Source: Rhodobacter sp. 24-YEA-8
GTDB taxonomy: Bacteria; Pseudomonadota; Alphaproteobacteria; Rhodobacterales; Rhodobacteraceae
Length of the DNA stretch: 64,000 bases
Direction of reading: 5' to 3'
NCBI RefSeq assembly: GCF_900105075.1
Contig: NZ_FNSK01000001.1
Location: 1,749,001 to 1,813,000 of the forward strand
The notes beneath the pieces were generated by a model. It saw nothing but the letters and a program-made list of their open reading frames with translations. It was not told the origin of the DNA and ran no database searches. Shown here one piece after another: positions 53,687 through 62,519 of this stretch (position 1 is its first letter; every line of letters starts with the position of its first letter). Both the position numbers and the translations under genes were made by a program.

Positions 53687-54030
53687 TGAACTCAACGCTG
53701 ACAACCTATGTCACGCTCCTCCTCGCGGTCTCGCTGGAGGTGATGGCGACCTCGCTTTTGCCCCAGACAAAGCAATTCACCAAAGCGGTGCCGACCATCA
53801 TCATGCTCTGCCTTTATGGCGGCGCCTTTTTCTTCCTGTCGCAGGCGCTCAAGACCCTGCCGGTGGGGATCGCCTATGCGATCTGGTCGGGATTTGGCAT
53901 CGTGCTGATCTCGATGATCGGCTGGATCTGGCTGAAACAGTCGCTTGATCTCGCGGCGGTGATCGGGATTGGGCTGATCCTTGCCGGTGTGCTGGTGATC
54001 AACCTGTTTTCCCAGGCCGCTCCGCATTGA
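53686..54030 (+). CDS. Small multidrug resistance (SMR) efflux protein
   Basis: 114 residues, four membrane helices. The essential Glu in LLLAVSLEVMATSLL (residue 18) corresponds to Glu14 of EmrE. Other family marks are PVGIAYAIWSGFGIVLISMI and IGLILAGVLVINLF. Works as a proton-coupled dimer exporting quaternary or guanidinium-like cations. Start overlaps the TetR stop. Confidence 0.93.
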   Translation: MNSTLTTYVTLLLAVSLEVMATSLLPQTKQFTKAVPTIIMLCLYGGAFFFLSQALKTLPVGIAYAIWSGFGIVLISMIGWIWLKQSLDLAAVIGIGLILAGVLVINLFSQAAPH

Positions 54031-54111
54031 TTTCCGTCACCAGACCGTCATGCTTCCGTTACGCTGTACTGCCATTGAGATCCCGAACTCCCCTCACGCG
54101 CGACGGATGCC

Positions 54112-55020
54112 ATGAACGAACAGACCCCGATGGACTGGCTGGAAGCCGAACTCTCGGATTCCTTCGATGAGGATTACGAGCTTGAGCTGGAAGATGCCGA
54201 GCTGTCCGAAGAAATCGCGAAGATCTACAAAAGGCGCCACGGGCCGGGGATGGAGCGCAAGGATTATCTGCGCGCGCTGATCCGCCTTCAGGCCGAGCTG
54301 ATCCGGCTGCAATCCTGGGTGCAATATCACAAGGAACGCGTGGTCGTGATCTTTGAGGGCCGCGATTCCGCCGGCAAGGGCGGCGCGATCAAGCGCATCA
54401 CCCAGCGGCTGAACCCGCGCGTGGCGCGCACCGTCGCCTTGCCGGCCCCGTCCGACCGCGAGAAAACCCAGTGGTATTTCCAGCGCTATGTTCCGCATCT
54501 GCCGGCGGGTGGCGAAATGGTGCTCTTCGACCGCTCCTGGTACAACCGCGCGGGGGTCGAGCGGGTGATGGGCTTTGCCTCGGAAGACCAGGTGGAACAG
54601 TTCTTCCAGGACGTGCCGGAATTCGAGCGGATGCTGGTGCGCTCGGGCATCAAGGTGGTGAAATACTGGTTCTCGATCACCGATGAGGAACAGCAGATGC
54701 GCTTCCTGATGCGGATCCATGATCCGATGAAACAATGGAAGCTTTCGCCGATGGATCTGCAAAGCCGCGTGCGGTGGGAGCAATATACCAAAGCGAAGGA
54801 AGAAATGCTGGCGCGCACCAATATCCCCGAGGCGCCCTGGTATATTGTCGAGGGCACCGACAAGAAACGCGCGCGGCTGAACTGTATCGACCATCTTCTC
54901 GGCCTCTTCCCCTATGAGGATGTACCGCATGAGGAAATCCAGCTGCCCGAACGCGTCTTCAACCCCGATTATGAACGCGCCGTTCTGCCGCCCGAGCTCT
55001 ACGTGCCGCTGAAATACTGA
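54112..55020 (+). CDS. ppk2: Polyphosphate kinase 2
   Basis: 302 residues; transfers phosphate between polyphosphate and nucleotides. Walker A EGRDSAGKGGAIKRI at about residues 82-96, lid and Walker B region FDRSWYNRAGVERVMGF, and KYWFSITDEEQQMRFLMRI are the PPK2 blocks. The acidic N-terminus (about 10-35) is variable. One-domain form. Single gene, followed by a 22-bp GC palindrome. The preferred direction (ADP or GDP) cannot be read reliably. Confidence 0.94.
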   Translation: MNEQTPMDWLEAELSDSFDEDYELELEDAELSEEIAKIYKRRHGPGMERKDYLRALIRLQAELIRLQSWVQYHKERVVVIFEGRDSAGKGGAIKRITQRLNPRVARTVALPAPSDREKTQWYFQRYVPHLPAGGEMVLFDRSWYNRAGVERVMGFASEDQVEQFFQDVPEFERMLVRSGIKVVKYWFSITDEEQQMRFLMRIHDPMKQWKLSPMDLQSRVRWEQYTKAKEEMLARTNIPEAPWYIVEGTDKKRARLNCIDHLLGLFPYEDVPHEEIQLPERVFNPDYERAVLPPELYVPLKY

Positions 55021-55033
55021 TTACACTGATGCC

Positions 55034-55055
55034 CCGGGGGGCTGCAGCCCCCCGG
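55034..55055. terminator. 22-bp perfect GC palindrome after ppk2
   Basis: CCGGGGGGCTGCAGCCCCCC followed by GG is self-complementary and can form a strong hairpin just after the ppk2 stop. No T-run. Likely transcript end. Confidence 0.6.
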
Positions 55056-55178
55056 AGGAACAGACGAGCCGGTCATTTCCCGCTGCTTTCGGCCGTGTTT
55101 TGATATTCCGTTTGCGTTTCGGGGCGATCACCCGGAGCATATGCGGGAAATGCAAACTGTGATCCGGAGGAGTTGATC

Positions 55179-55556
55179 ATGGCAAAGCAGACCCCAGGTT
55201 ACATTGACGGCTTTCTGATCCCGGTCCGCAATGAGGATCGCGAGACCTACCGCGCCCATGAGGCGAAATGGTGGGGCGAGTTCAGGGCGCTCGGGGCGCT
55301 GTCCCTTGTGGCGGGCTGGGGGGATGAGGTGCCCCCGGGAAAGCAAACCGACTTTCTGCGCGCGGTAGATCTGCAGGACGGCGAAAGCGTGGTCTTTTGC
55401 TGGATGACCTGGCCCGATAAGGCGACCCGTGACAAGGCCTATGCTGCCATGGAGGCGCGGTCAAAAAGCGATCCCGACATGAAGCCCGAAGCCATGCCCT
55501 TTGACGGCAAGCGCATGGTCTATGGCGGCTTTGTGCCCCTTTTGGTCGAAGAATGA
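55179..55556 (+). CDS. DUF1428 family protein
   Basis: 125 residues, alpha/beta ferredoxin-like fold. YIDGFLIPVRNEDRETYRAH with WWGEFRALGALSLVAGWGDE and the tail FDGKRMVYGGFVPLL are DUF1428 signatures. ATG 55179 follows CGGAGGAG; the TTG at 55173 is not needed. Followed after 11 bases by the VOC gene, probably one operon. Biochemical role unknown. Confidence 0.9.
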   Translation: MAKQTPGYIDGFLIPVRNEDRETYRAHEAKWWGEFRALGALSLVAGWGDEVPPGKQTDFLRAVDLQDGESVVFCWMTWPDKATRDKAYAAMEARSKSDPDMKPEAMPFDGKRMVYGGFVPLLVEE

Positions 55557-55567
55557 GGATCTGAGCC

Positions 55568-56323
55568 ATGACATTGCAAGGAACCCCGTGCTGGTACGAG
55601 CTCTGCACCATGGATGCAGGGGCGGCACGCGACTTTTACGCTCCGCTGCTGGGCTGGACCTTCCAGGATGCCGGAATGGAGGGCTTTGACTATGGCCTTG
55701 CCACCAAAGACGGAGCGATGGTTGCCGGACTGATGACACCCGACAGCCCGATGCCGGAATTCTGGATGATCTATTTCGCGGTTGATCACTGCGATCATGT
55801 GGTCGCCAAAGCCAAAGCTCTCGGGGCCAATGTTCATCGCGCGCCAGAAGACATTCCCGGCACCGGCCGTTACGCGATCCTCGTCGACCCTCAGGGCGCG
55901 GTCTTCGGTCTGTTGCAGCCCGAAGACGGCACGCCCGGCCATGCCTTCGACCAGGCCAGATCCGGTCATGGCAACTGGATCGAGCTGCATTCTTCGGACC
56001 CTGAGGCCGGGTTCCAGTTCTACGCCGCCCTGCTTGGCTGGAGCGCGACCGATGCGATGGATATGGGGCCGGATGGCAAATATCAGCTTTTCTCGCATGA
56101 TGGCCGCGATATTGGCGGCATGATGGGGATGCTGGGCATGGAGGGCGTGCCGCCGCACTGGCTGCCCTATTTCGGGGTGCCCGGGATTGATGCGGCGACG
56201 GCTGCGATCCCCTCGCTGGGGGGCAAGGTGCTGCATGGCCCGGTCGAAGTGCCGGGCGGCGCCTGGATCACCATGGCAAGCGACCCGCGCGGGGCGGGTT
56301 TTGCGGTCGTCGGGCCGCGATGA
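55568..56323 (+). CDS. VOC (glyoxalase/dioxygenase superfamily) protein
   Basis: 251 residues with two vicinal-oxygen-chelate modules. First: PCWYELCTMDAGAARDFYAP then LLGWTFQDAG; second: NWIELHSSDPEAGFQFYAAL then LGWSATDAMDMG. Candidate metal ligands are Glu/His in WIELHS and the Glu in the first strand. Similar proteins are annotated as glyoxalase-like or CFP30B type; substrate unknown. Coupled to DUF1428. Confidence 0.9.
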   Translation: MTLQGTPCWYELCTMDAGAARDFYAPLLGWTFQDAGMEGFDYGLATKDGAMVAGLMTPDSPMPEFWMIYFAVDHCDHVVAKAKALGANVHRAPEDIPGTGRYAILVDPQGAVFGLLQPEDGTPGHAFDQARSGHGNWIELHSSDPEAGFQFYAALLGWSATDAMDMGPDGKYQLFSHDGRDIGGMMGMLGMEGVPPHWLPYFGVPGIDAATAAIPSLGGKVLHGPVEVPGGAWITMASDPRGAGFAVVGPR

Positions 56324-56339
56324 GGCATAAGCGCTGCCC

Positions 56340-56800
56340 TGTGGCCCCGTCCTGGCGGCATAGTTCCACATCAGGAGATCGTCGATCCGGCCTCTCCTGA
56401 TGGCCATTGACGATGGCGGTGAGCGTGCCGGCCAGTAAGGCGTATGGATCGGCGCCGTTCCTCTTGCAGGTGTCGGCCATCGAGACGTTGACCGCCCGGT
56501 TTTCGGCCCCGGCGTCCAGGCCGGCGCGGAGGCATTTTGCAGTTCAGGGCGATGGGACGGATTGCGCGTTCGATAGAATTGCCGTCAGTTCCTGCGCGAC
56601 TTTCAGTCAGCAAGAGGTCCCGGCCATCACGGTATTTGGCGAAACAGGCCAGGGCCTCACCGGGCGTTCCGGTAAAATCGCTGGCGTGGTGATGGCGCAG
56701 CCCTGCATGAGGACGGGGCAGGATCCGGACGGTGCGATCCTGGCGCGCGGTGAGGCGGATGGGGATCGCTGCCGCAAATCCCGGAATTGATGGCGCAGAG
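56340..56800 (-). pseudogene. IS66-family TnpC C-terminal remnant
   Basis: Minus-strand fragments in two or three frames: ACFAKYRDGRDLLLTESRAG, DGNSIERAIRPIALNCK (the NTVERTIRPIALNRKN motif), ADTCKRNGADPYALLAGTLT and RGRIDDLLMWNYAA. This is the C-terminal end of an IS66 transposase. The rest is absent. Confidence 0.82.
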
Positions 56801-56881
56801 GTCGCGGATCTGGTCTAATTCAACAATCAAAGCTGCCCTTCTCTCTGGGGAGATGTGGTTATCGGATCCGGATTTTTACGA

Positions 56882-57496
56882 TCATTTTCCCTTACTTTCA
56901 TGGGTGTGTTCAAATTCTCCGAAGCCCTTGGGCACTCCCGGCGCCTGTATTGCCAGGATTGCCTCAGGGTTCCGAAAACCCTGCTGCCGCGTCAGCATAG
57001 CCCGAACGGCTCTGGCCATTTTACGGGCGGGTGCTATGCCGCCCGGCGGTCCGGGCTTTCTCTCCCACATGGACACAAGCCATTTGGTCTTTGTTTTCCC
57101 CTATCGCGTGGCGGCTGACACAACGGCCATCGCGCTGATGATCAACGGCCGGCGTATGTCACGCTGCGTCACTTTCGACATGCGGCCCATGACCTGTTGG
57201 CCGCCGGACGACCGCTGTCGAGGCCTCATGCCAAACCATGCTGCAAACTCGCAGCCGCGCCGCAAACCCTTGATGTTCGACGCCATGGTTTCGATCATCA
57301 TGGCAGTAATCGGCCCGATCCCCGGCATGGTCTTTAAACGCCGCGCTGTGTCCGACCGATCCGAAACTGTTTTCAAACGATGTTCGAGGCCTTCGATCCT
57401 GGTCATCGACTGCCGGATCGGCATTGTTGCAGAAATCCCCATCGAGCAGGATTCACACGGGGCATCCATGTGGTTAGTCTTCATGCATAGCCTCAC
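56882..57496 (-). pseudogene. IS110-family transposase remnant
   Basis: C-terminal half of an IS110/IS1111 transposase: RRLKTMPGIGPITAMMIETM, EFAAWFGMRPRQRSSGGQQV, QRDIRRPLIISAMAVVSAAT and, after a frameshift, ARKMARAVRAMLTR. Sequence differs from the intact copy at 28842-29870, so it comes from a different element. Inactive. Confidence 0.8.
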
Positions 57497-57518
57497 GCGA
57501 TCCGGACCGTCAAACAGC

Positions 57519-57594
57519 CGAGGTGCAGATCCGCGTTGCGCTCATGAACCACTTCAATGCGCTCGGCACGGCGGAGATCATGCGCGTGGCGTGA
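57519..57594 (+). pseudogene. IS5-family transposase C-terminal scrap
   Basis: AEVQIRVALMNHFNALGTAE followed by IMRVA and a stop: the end of an IS5-type transposase, in plus orientation, opposite to the neighbouring remnants. Only about 25 codons are left. Confidence 0.7.
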
Positions 57595-57667
57595 GATCAG
57601 CGGGAAAAGGGGCACATCCTGTCAACGGCAGACTTTTGCAATACTGTGGATCGGATGAACAAAGACA

Positions 57668-57692
57668 AAAGCCGCGCTTTCAGCGCGGCTTT
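57668..57692 (-). terminator. Intrinsic terminator of the OmpA-family gene
   Basis: AAAGCCGCGC, five-base loop, GCGCGGCTTT; read on the minus strand the stem is followed by TGTC after GCTTTT. Flanked by A and T runs on both sides. Downstream of the minus-strand OmpA gene. Confidence 0.85.
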
Positions 57693-57749
57693 ATCATTCA
57701 GATCAGGCCTTTATCAGACTTAGTCAGACCTTTGATCTGGTCATCTGTC

Positions 57750-59726
57750 TCAGCCCGCATTGCGCAGCAGCGGTGTGATCAGACGCACGAGAACCCGGCG
57801 ATTGGCGCGCTCTGCCGCCTCGGTCCGGATCTTCAGCTCAGACTCCCCATAGCCCTGCACCACGAGGTTTTCCGGCGGAATGCCGAAATATTCAGTCAGC
57901 GCCAGTGCAAGGCTCTCTGCCCGCCGGTCCGACAACAGCAGATTAGAGCTCGCAGAGCCCACCGCGTCGGTATGGCCTTCGATCAGGAAGACATGGCCCG
58001 GGTTCGATGCAAGCAACTGCTGCATCAGCCGGCCAAGATCGGCAAGCTTCTTCGCCTCGGTCGCATTGATCACCGAAGAGCCGGTGTCAAAGGTGATGCT
58101 GTCCACTTCGACCGTCGCCGCCAGGGCCCGCACCTGAGGAATGTCACGCACCTGGCGCAGGCTGAATTTGCGGCCAAGGCCTTCAACCTCCAGCGCTGCC
58201 ATTTCCGCCTTCAGCGCCGCGTTCTGGTCAGAGGTCGAGATCACAACCCGGTCCGGGCGCGGCTTGGGCAGCTGCGTCACGATGATCGGCTGCTCCGGCT
58301 CCAGATCGTTGATCAGAAGCACTTCCTGACCATATTGATCATAGGCGGCACGGCGCAGCACCCTGCCGGACGCGTCGCGGATCGTCACCACCTGGGTGCC
58401 ATCGGCGCGGCTGACCACAGTGCGGGTCGAGCCGTCATTAAAGCTCTCGGTCTGGGTGCGCACGCCGGGACGGCGCAGCACGGCATCATCATCCTTATAG
58501 ACGACGTAAGAGCCATCCGCATTCTCGACCACCACCCGGTCGCCGGAATTGCTGACAACGCGGCGTTCATCCTTCTTGCCGCCATTGATGATGGTGCCCA
58601 CCGCCAGCGCGCCCAGCGCCAGCAGGCCGACCTTCTCAAGGTCCGAGAGGCCGGATTTCTTGCCTTTACCGACCGCGACCGGGGCGGCGGCAAATTCATT
58701 GACCGAAGTCCGGGTATTGGCTTCGGTGATGATCGCATCAACCACCGAAACGGGTGCAGCACCCGTCGCCGGAGTGGTCCCTTCCCCTGCGCCCGGCGCA
58801 GAAGTCGCCGTGTCCGTACCAGTTGCCTCGCCGGGAACATTCACCCCGCCCGGGACGCCTTCAAGGAAGGAAGCCGCCGCGACAGCGGGCACCGCGAGGG
58901 CTGTTGCATCCGCTTTCGTGCCAGACTCAGATTCCGCACCCGCATCGGCCTGTGCCTCCGGCATTCCGAGAATATCCGCGAGGCTGCTGACCGCCTTCTC
59001 TTCCGGCACCGGGACGTCGATCGCATTGGCGAGGTCCTCGGGGGAGACCTCTGCCTCAACGGCATCGGCCGGCTCAATCGCATCTGCAACATCCGCCGGC
59101 AAAGCAGGTTCAGGCGTTTCGATATCCGGGGTCGCAGCTTCGGCTTTCGCCGCTGCATCGCTGGCGGCTGCGGCACTGGCCTCTGCCGCTTCGGCCGCAG
59201 CTGTCTCAGCCGCAGCCTTGGCCTCCGCTGCCGCCTGAGCATCCGCCACTGCCTGAGCCTCTGCCGCTGCCTGAGCATCCGCTGCTGCCTGGGCCTCCGC
59301 CGCGGCCTGAGCCTCCGTCGCCGCCTTAGCTTCCGCCGCAGCCTGTGCTTCCGCCGCAGCCTGAGCTTCCGCTGCGGCCTGAGCCTCCGCCGCAGCCTGA
59401 GCCTCTGCCGCAGCCTGTGCTTCCGCCGCAGCCTGAGCCTCCGCCGCAGCTTGTGCCTCTGCCGCCGCCTGAGCCTCCGCCGCAGCCTGTGCTTCCGCCG
59501 CAGCCTGAGCCTCTGCCGCTGCCTGTGCTTCCGCCGCAGCCTGAGCTTCCGCCGCAGCCTGTGCCTCTGCCGCTGCCTGTGCTTCTGCTGCTGCCTGAGC
59601 CTCCGCCGCCTGAGCTTCTATCTCAGCCTGTGTCTCTGTCTCATTTTCCTGCGCATAGACCGGCAGCGTGTGGAACGAGCTCAGCGCGACCGAGAGTGCG
59701 GTCGAGGAGATGAGTAATTTGCGCAT
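57750..59726 (-). CDS. OmpA-family outer-membrane protein with long hexapeptide repeat
   Basis: 658 residues. A signal peptide (LLISSTALSVALSSFHTLPV ending YAQ) leads to a repeat region (about 36-165) of some twenty copies of EAQAAA. Next come an acidic Ala-rich linker, a short hydrophobic segment (VGLLALGALAVGTII), a beta-rich region (VVENADGSYVVYKDDDAVLR) and a C-terminal OmpA domain (FLIEGHTDAVGSASSNLLLS then RRAESLALAL) that binds peptidoglycan. The start follows GAGGAAG-like AGAGGAAGACCAATGCG. The repeat is likely a coiled-coil or rigid spacer across the periplasm. A long antisense frame over it is a shadow. Confidence 0.92.
   Translation of the reverse strand: MRKLLISSTALSVALSSFHTLPVYAQENETETQAEIEAQAAEAQAAAEAQAAAEAQAAAEAQAAAEAQAAAEAQAAAEAQAAAEAQAAAEAQAAAEAQAAAEAQAAAEAQAAAEAQAAAEAQAAAEAQAAAEAKAATEAQAAAEAQAAADAQAAAEAQAVADAQAAAEAKAAAETAAAEAAEASAAAASDAAAKAEAATPDIETPEPALPADVADAIEPADAVEAEVSPEDLANAIDVPVPEEKAVSSLADILGMPEAQADAGAESESGTKADATALAVPAVAAASFLEGVPGGVNVPGEATGTDTATSAPGAGEGTTPATGAAPVSVVDAIITEANTRTSVNEFAAAPVAVGKGKKSGLSDLEKVGLLALGALAVGTIINGGKKDERRVVSNSGDRVVVENADGSYVVYKDDDAVLRRPGVRTQTESFNDGSTRTVVSRADGTQVVTIRDASGRVLRRAAYDQYGQEVLLINDLEPEQPIIVTQLPKPRPDRVVISTSDQNAALKAEMAALEVEGLGRKFSLRQVRDIPQVRALAATVEVDSITFDTGSSVINATEAKKLADLGRLMQQLLASNPGHVFLIEGHTDAVGSASSNLLLSDRRAESLALALTEYFGIPPENLVVQGYGESELKIRTEAAERANRRVLVRLITPLLRNAG
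59223..59630 (-). repeat. 18-bp tandem repeat array inside the OmpA-family gene
   Basis: Tandem degenerate copies of an 18-base unit, on the plus strand GCCTGAGCCTCCGCCGCA with third-position variants (GCCTGTGCTTCCGCCGCA). They encode EAQAAA, with a few variants (EAKAAT, DAQAAA, DAQAVA) at the inner end. About twenty units. Copy number is probably variable between strains. Confidence 0.9.
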
Positions 59727-59944
59727 TGGTCTTCCTCTGAGATCCTGGCCCTGATGCTGACGCCGCGTCCCGGGGCCCTGCCGGCATCTTTGCCCACATA
59801 GAGCCCGAAACACTCTTCCGGATACTACTGCGGGCAATGCCCCGAACAAGCCCCGGGAATCGCGGTATCTTCAGCCTCTGACCCTGCACCGGACAGGGCG
59901 TGCTATGCGATAGCAACGCAGGTTCCGGAGCGGGGTTCCGCCTG

Positions 59945-60871
59945 TCATCGGATATCAGTCGCGCCCCCGGCGGCTCCCGGCCCCTCGCCCGTGCCGCCCC
60001 CTGCAGCAAGCCAGCGCCGAAACGAAGTAAGCGGCGCGCGTTCCGCGCGTGTGGCGGGCCAGACGAGGTAATAGGCGCCCGAGGCCGCGACCGGCCCGCC
60101 CCAGGCCGGCACAAGCCGCCCCGCAGCGAGATCCCCCGCCGCAAGAAAGGTCGGGAGCAGCGCCACCCCCATCCCATGCACTGCCGCCTGGGCCATAGTG
60201 GCGAACTGGTCGAACAGCATCGCGGGCGGGCGCTGACCCGGCAGATCATGGCAGCCGAACCAGCGCCCCCAATCCCCCATCCGGCTTTCCAGCTGCAAAA
60301 GTGGCAGCGCCAGCAGATCCGCCGCCCCGGTCAGCGGGCGCGTGATCAGCGAGGGCGCCGCCAGCGCGATCACCTCTTCCTCCATGAGTTTCATGTAATT
60401 CACGCCGGGCCAGTCTTCGCGGCCATAATGGATGGCGGCATCGAAAAAGGTGCCGTCGAAATCAAAGGGCCGAAGCCGGGTCGAGAGGTTCACCGTCACC
60501 TCCGGGTGACCGGCCGCAAACCCCGCGAGGCGTGGGGCCAGCCAATGCATGCCGAAGGCCGGCAGGATCGACAGATGCAGCGTGCCGCCCGACGGGTTCG
60601 CCCTGAGCGTCAGTGAGGCATCTGACAGCAATTTCATAGCCTTGCGCACCTCTGCCACATAATCCCGCGCGGCCGGTGTCAGAACCAGCCGCTGGCGTTC
60701 GCGCGTGACAAGGGGCGCGCCAAGCTGCCCCTCGAGAAGCTGGATCTGCCGTGAAACCGCACCCTGGGTCAGCGACAGTTCGGCCGCCGCCGCCGAGGCT
60801 GTGCCCAGCCGCTCCAGCGCCTCAAGCGCGGCAAGCGAAGCGATTGACGGCAGATAGCGACGCGGCAGCAT
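59945..60871 (-). CDS. LysR-family regulator, GcdR/GcvA-like
   Basis: 308 residues. N-terminal HTH: SIASLAALEALERLGTASAA and AAELSLTQGAVSRQIQLLEG; C-terminal LysR substrate domain with FDAAIHYGREDWPGVNYMKL and MAQAAVHGMGVALLPTFLAA. The HYG.DDWPG pattern places it with GcvA/GcdR. Divergent from glutaryl-CoA dehydrogenase, which it probably activates in response to glutaryl-CoA or glutarate. ATG 60871 has GAGGA upstream and is preferred over ATG 60886. Confidence 0.9.
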   Translation of the reverse strand: MLPRRYLPSIASLAALEALERLGTASAAAAELSLTQGAVSRQIQLLEGQLGAPLVTRERQRLVLTPAARDYVAEVRKAMKLLSDASLTLRANPSGGTLHLSILPAFGMHWLAPRLAGFAAGHPEVTVNLSTRLRPFDFDGTFFDAAIHYGREDWPGVNYMKLMEEEVIALAAPSLITRPLTGAADLLALPLLQLESRMGDWGRWFGCHDLPGQRPPAMLFDQFATMAQAAVHGMGVALLPTFLAAGDLAAGRLVPAWGGPVAASGAYYLVWPATRAERAPLTSFRRWLAAGGGTGEGPGAAGGATDIR

Positions 60872-60886
60872 ATGAGTTTTCCTCAT
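60872..60886. promoter_or_regulatory. Candidate LysR operator ATGAG-N5-CTCAT
   Basis: A perfect short inverted repeat immediately before the preferred LysR start, in the 94-bp gap to the divergent dehydrogenase gene. It overlaps the alternative start codon, which is another reason to prefer the later start. Confidence 0.45.
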
Positions 60887-60965
60887 GATCCGGTGACAGA
60901 GTTTCGATACCCTGACCGCGCCCTTCCATGCAATATGGCAGCAGATGATTCCGGAGGATCAGCCC

Positions 60966-62198
60966 ATGTCAGATGCCAGCAGCACACGCCCGAAACTGAA
61001 AGCCAAGGATGCGCCGGACCTTTCGCGCTTTGACTGGGAGGACCCCTTCCGTCTCGAAGACCAGCTTTCGGAGGAAGAGCGCGCCATTCGCGACGCCGCC
61101 CGCGCCTATGCCGATGGCAAGCTGCAGCCCCGCGTGATTGAAGCCTTCCGCAATGAGGAAACCGACCCGTCGATCTTCCGCGAAATGGGCGAGATGGGCC
61201 TTCTCGGCGTGACCATCCCCGAGGAATATGGCGGGCTTGGCGCCTCTTATGTGTCTTATGGCCTCGTCGCGCGCGAGGTCGAACGCATCGACAGCGGCTA
61301 TCGTTCAATGATGTCGGTGCAGTCGAGCCTCGTCATGTACCCGATCTACGCCTACGGGTCCGAAGAGCAGCGCCGGAAATACCTGCCGAAACTGGCCTCG
61401 GGCGAATGGATCGGTTGTTTCGGCCTGACCGAACCCGATGCCGGGTCCGACCCCGCCGGCATGAAGACCACCGCGAAGAAAACCGCGAATGGCTATGTGC
61501 TCAACGGGTCCAAAATGTGGATCTCGAACGCGCCGATCGCCGATGTTTTCGTGGTCTGGGCGAAATCCGAGGCGCATGGCGGCAAGATCCGTGGCTTCGT
61601 GCTCGACAAGGGCAGCAAAGGCCTGACGGCGCCGAAGGTGGGGGGCAAGATCTCCCTGCGGGCATCGATCACCGGCGAAATCGTGATGGATCAGGTTGAG
61701 GTCGGCGAGGATGCGCTGCTGCCGCATGTCGAAGGTCTGAAAGGGCCGTTCGGCTGCCTTAACCGCGCGCGCTACGGCATTTCCTGGGGCGTGCTGGGGG
61801 CTGCGGAATTCTGCCTCCATGCCGCGCGCCAATATGGGCTGGACCGCAAGCAATTCGGCAAACCCATTGCCCAGACACAGCTTTACCAGCTGAAACTGGC
61901 GAATATGCTGACGCAGATCAGCCTTGGTCTGCAGGCCAGCCTTCGCGTCGGGCGGCTGCTGGACGAGGCCAATGCCGCGCCCGAGATGATCTCGCTGATC
62001 AAGCGCAACAATTGCGGCATCGCGCTGGAAGCCGCCCGCCACGCCCGCGACATGCATGGCGGCAATGGCATTTCCGAAGAATTCCAGGTCATCCGCCATA
62101 TGGTGAACCTTGAAACCGTCAACACTTATGAGGGCACACATGACATCCATGCGCTGATCCTTGGCCGCGCCATCACCGGGCTGCAGGCGTTTTTCTGA
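60966..62198 (+). CDS. gcdH: Glutaryl-CoA dehydrogenase
   Basis: 410 residues, FAD acyl-CoA dehydrogenase that oxidises and decarboxylates glutaryl-CoA to crotonyl-CoA (Lys, Trp and aromatic degradation). [58 protein letters not shown] and the catalytic base region [20 protein letters not shown] (Glu in YEGTHD) are typical. The [20 protein letters not shown] block separates it from other ACADs. ATG 60966 follows CGGAGGATC. Divergent from a GcdR-like regulator; terminator downstream. Confidence 0.95.
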   Translation: MSDASSTRPKLKAKDAPDLSRFDWEDPFRLEDQLSEEERAIRDAARAYADGKLQPRVIEAFRNEETDPSIFREMGEMGLLGVTIPEEYGGLGASYVSYGLVAREVERIDSGYRSMMSVQSSLVMYPIYAYGSEEQRRKYLPKLASGEWIGCFGLTEPDAGSDPAGMKTTAKKTANGYVLNGSKMWISNAPIADVFVVWAKSEAHGGKIRGFVLDKGSKGLTAPKVGGKISLRASITGEIVMDQVEVGEDALLPHVEGLKGPFGCLNRARYGISWGVLGAAEFCLHAARQYGLDRKQFGKPIAQTQLYQLKLANMLTQISLGLQASLRVGRLLDEANAAPEMISLIKRNNCGIALEAARHARDMHGGNGISEEFQVIRHMVNLETVNTYEGTHDIHALILGRAITGLQAFF

Positions 62199-62225
62199 TC
62201 CCGGCGCTGCCGCGTCAGTGACATC

Positions 62226-62256
62226 AAAGGGCGGATCCTGACGGATCTGCCCTTTT
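62226..62256 (+). terminator. Intrinsic terminator after gcdH
   Basis: AAAGGGCGGATCC (62226-62238), TGAC loop, GGATCTGCCCTTTT: 13-bp stem with one G-T pair and a T-run. Confidence 0.9.
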
Positions 62257-62519
62257 CATTTGCCTTCTCCCGGCGCGACAGGACCTGCCCTGCGACCTGC
62301 GCGTCACATTGCGCAGCCGTCAGACAACAGATTGTTCACGAATGCAGAGTTCACATTCCGGCGTGATCCCTTGCAGCAACCGTCCCGACTGCCGATACTC
62401 GACAGCACGTGGTTCGCTGTGATGCCTGCGGCGTCGCAATGGCCTGACCCTTCGCCAGACCTGAGCCAGATATCCCGGCCAGACCCGACAAAATGCAGCT
62501 TAATGCTACAGGAGTGACG

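Noticed and set aside
59223-59630. Possible CRISPR array
   Set aside because: The repeat unit is 18 bp, directly tandem without spacers, and in frame within a protein gene.
56787-59717. 976-codon open frame on the plus strand with Arg/Leu/Cys-rich repeats
   Set aside because: It is antisense to the OmpA-family gene; the repeats are the complement of the EAQAAA array, and its start lies in IS debris.
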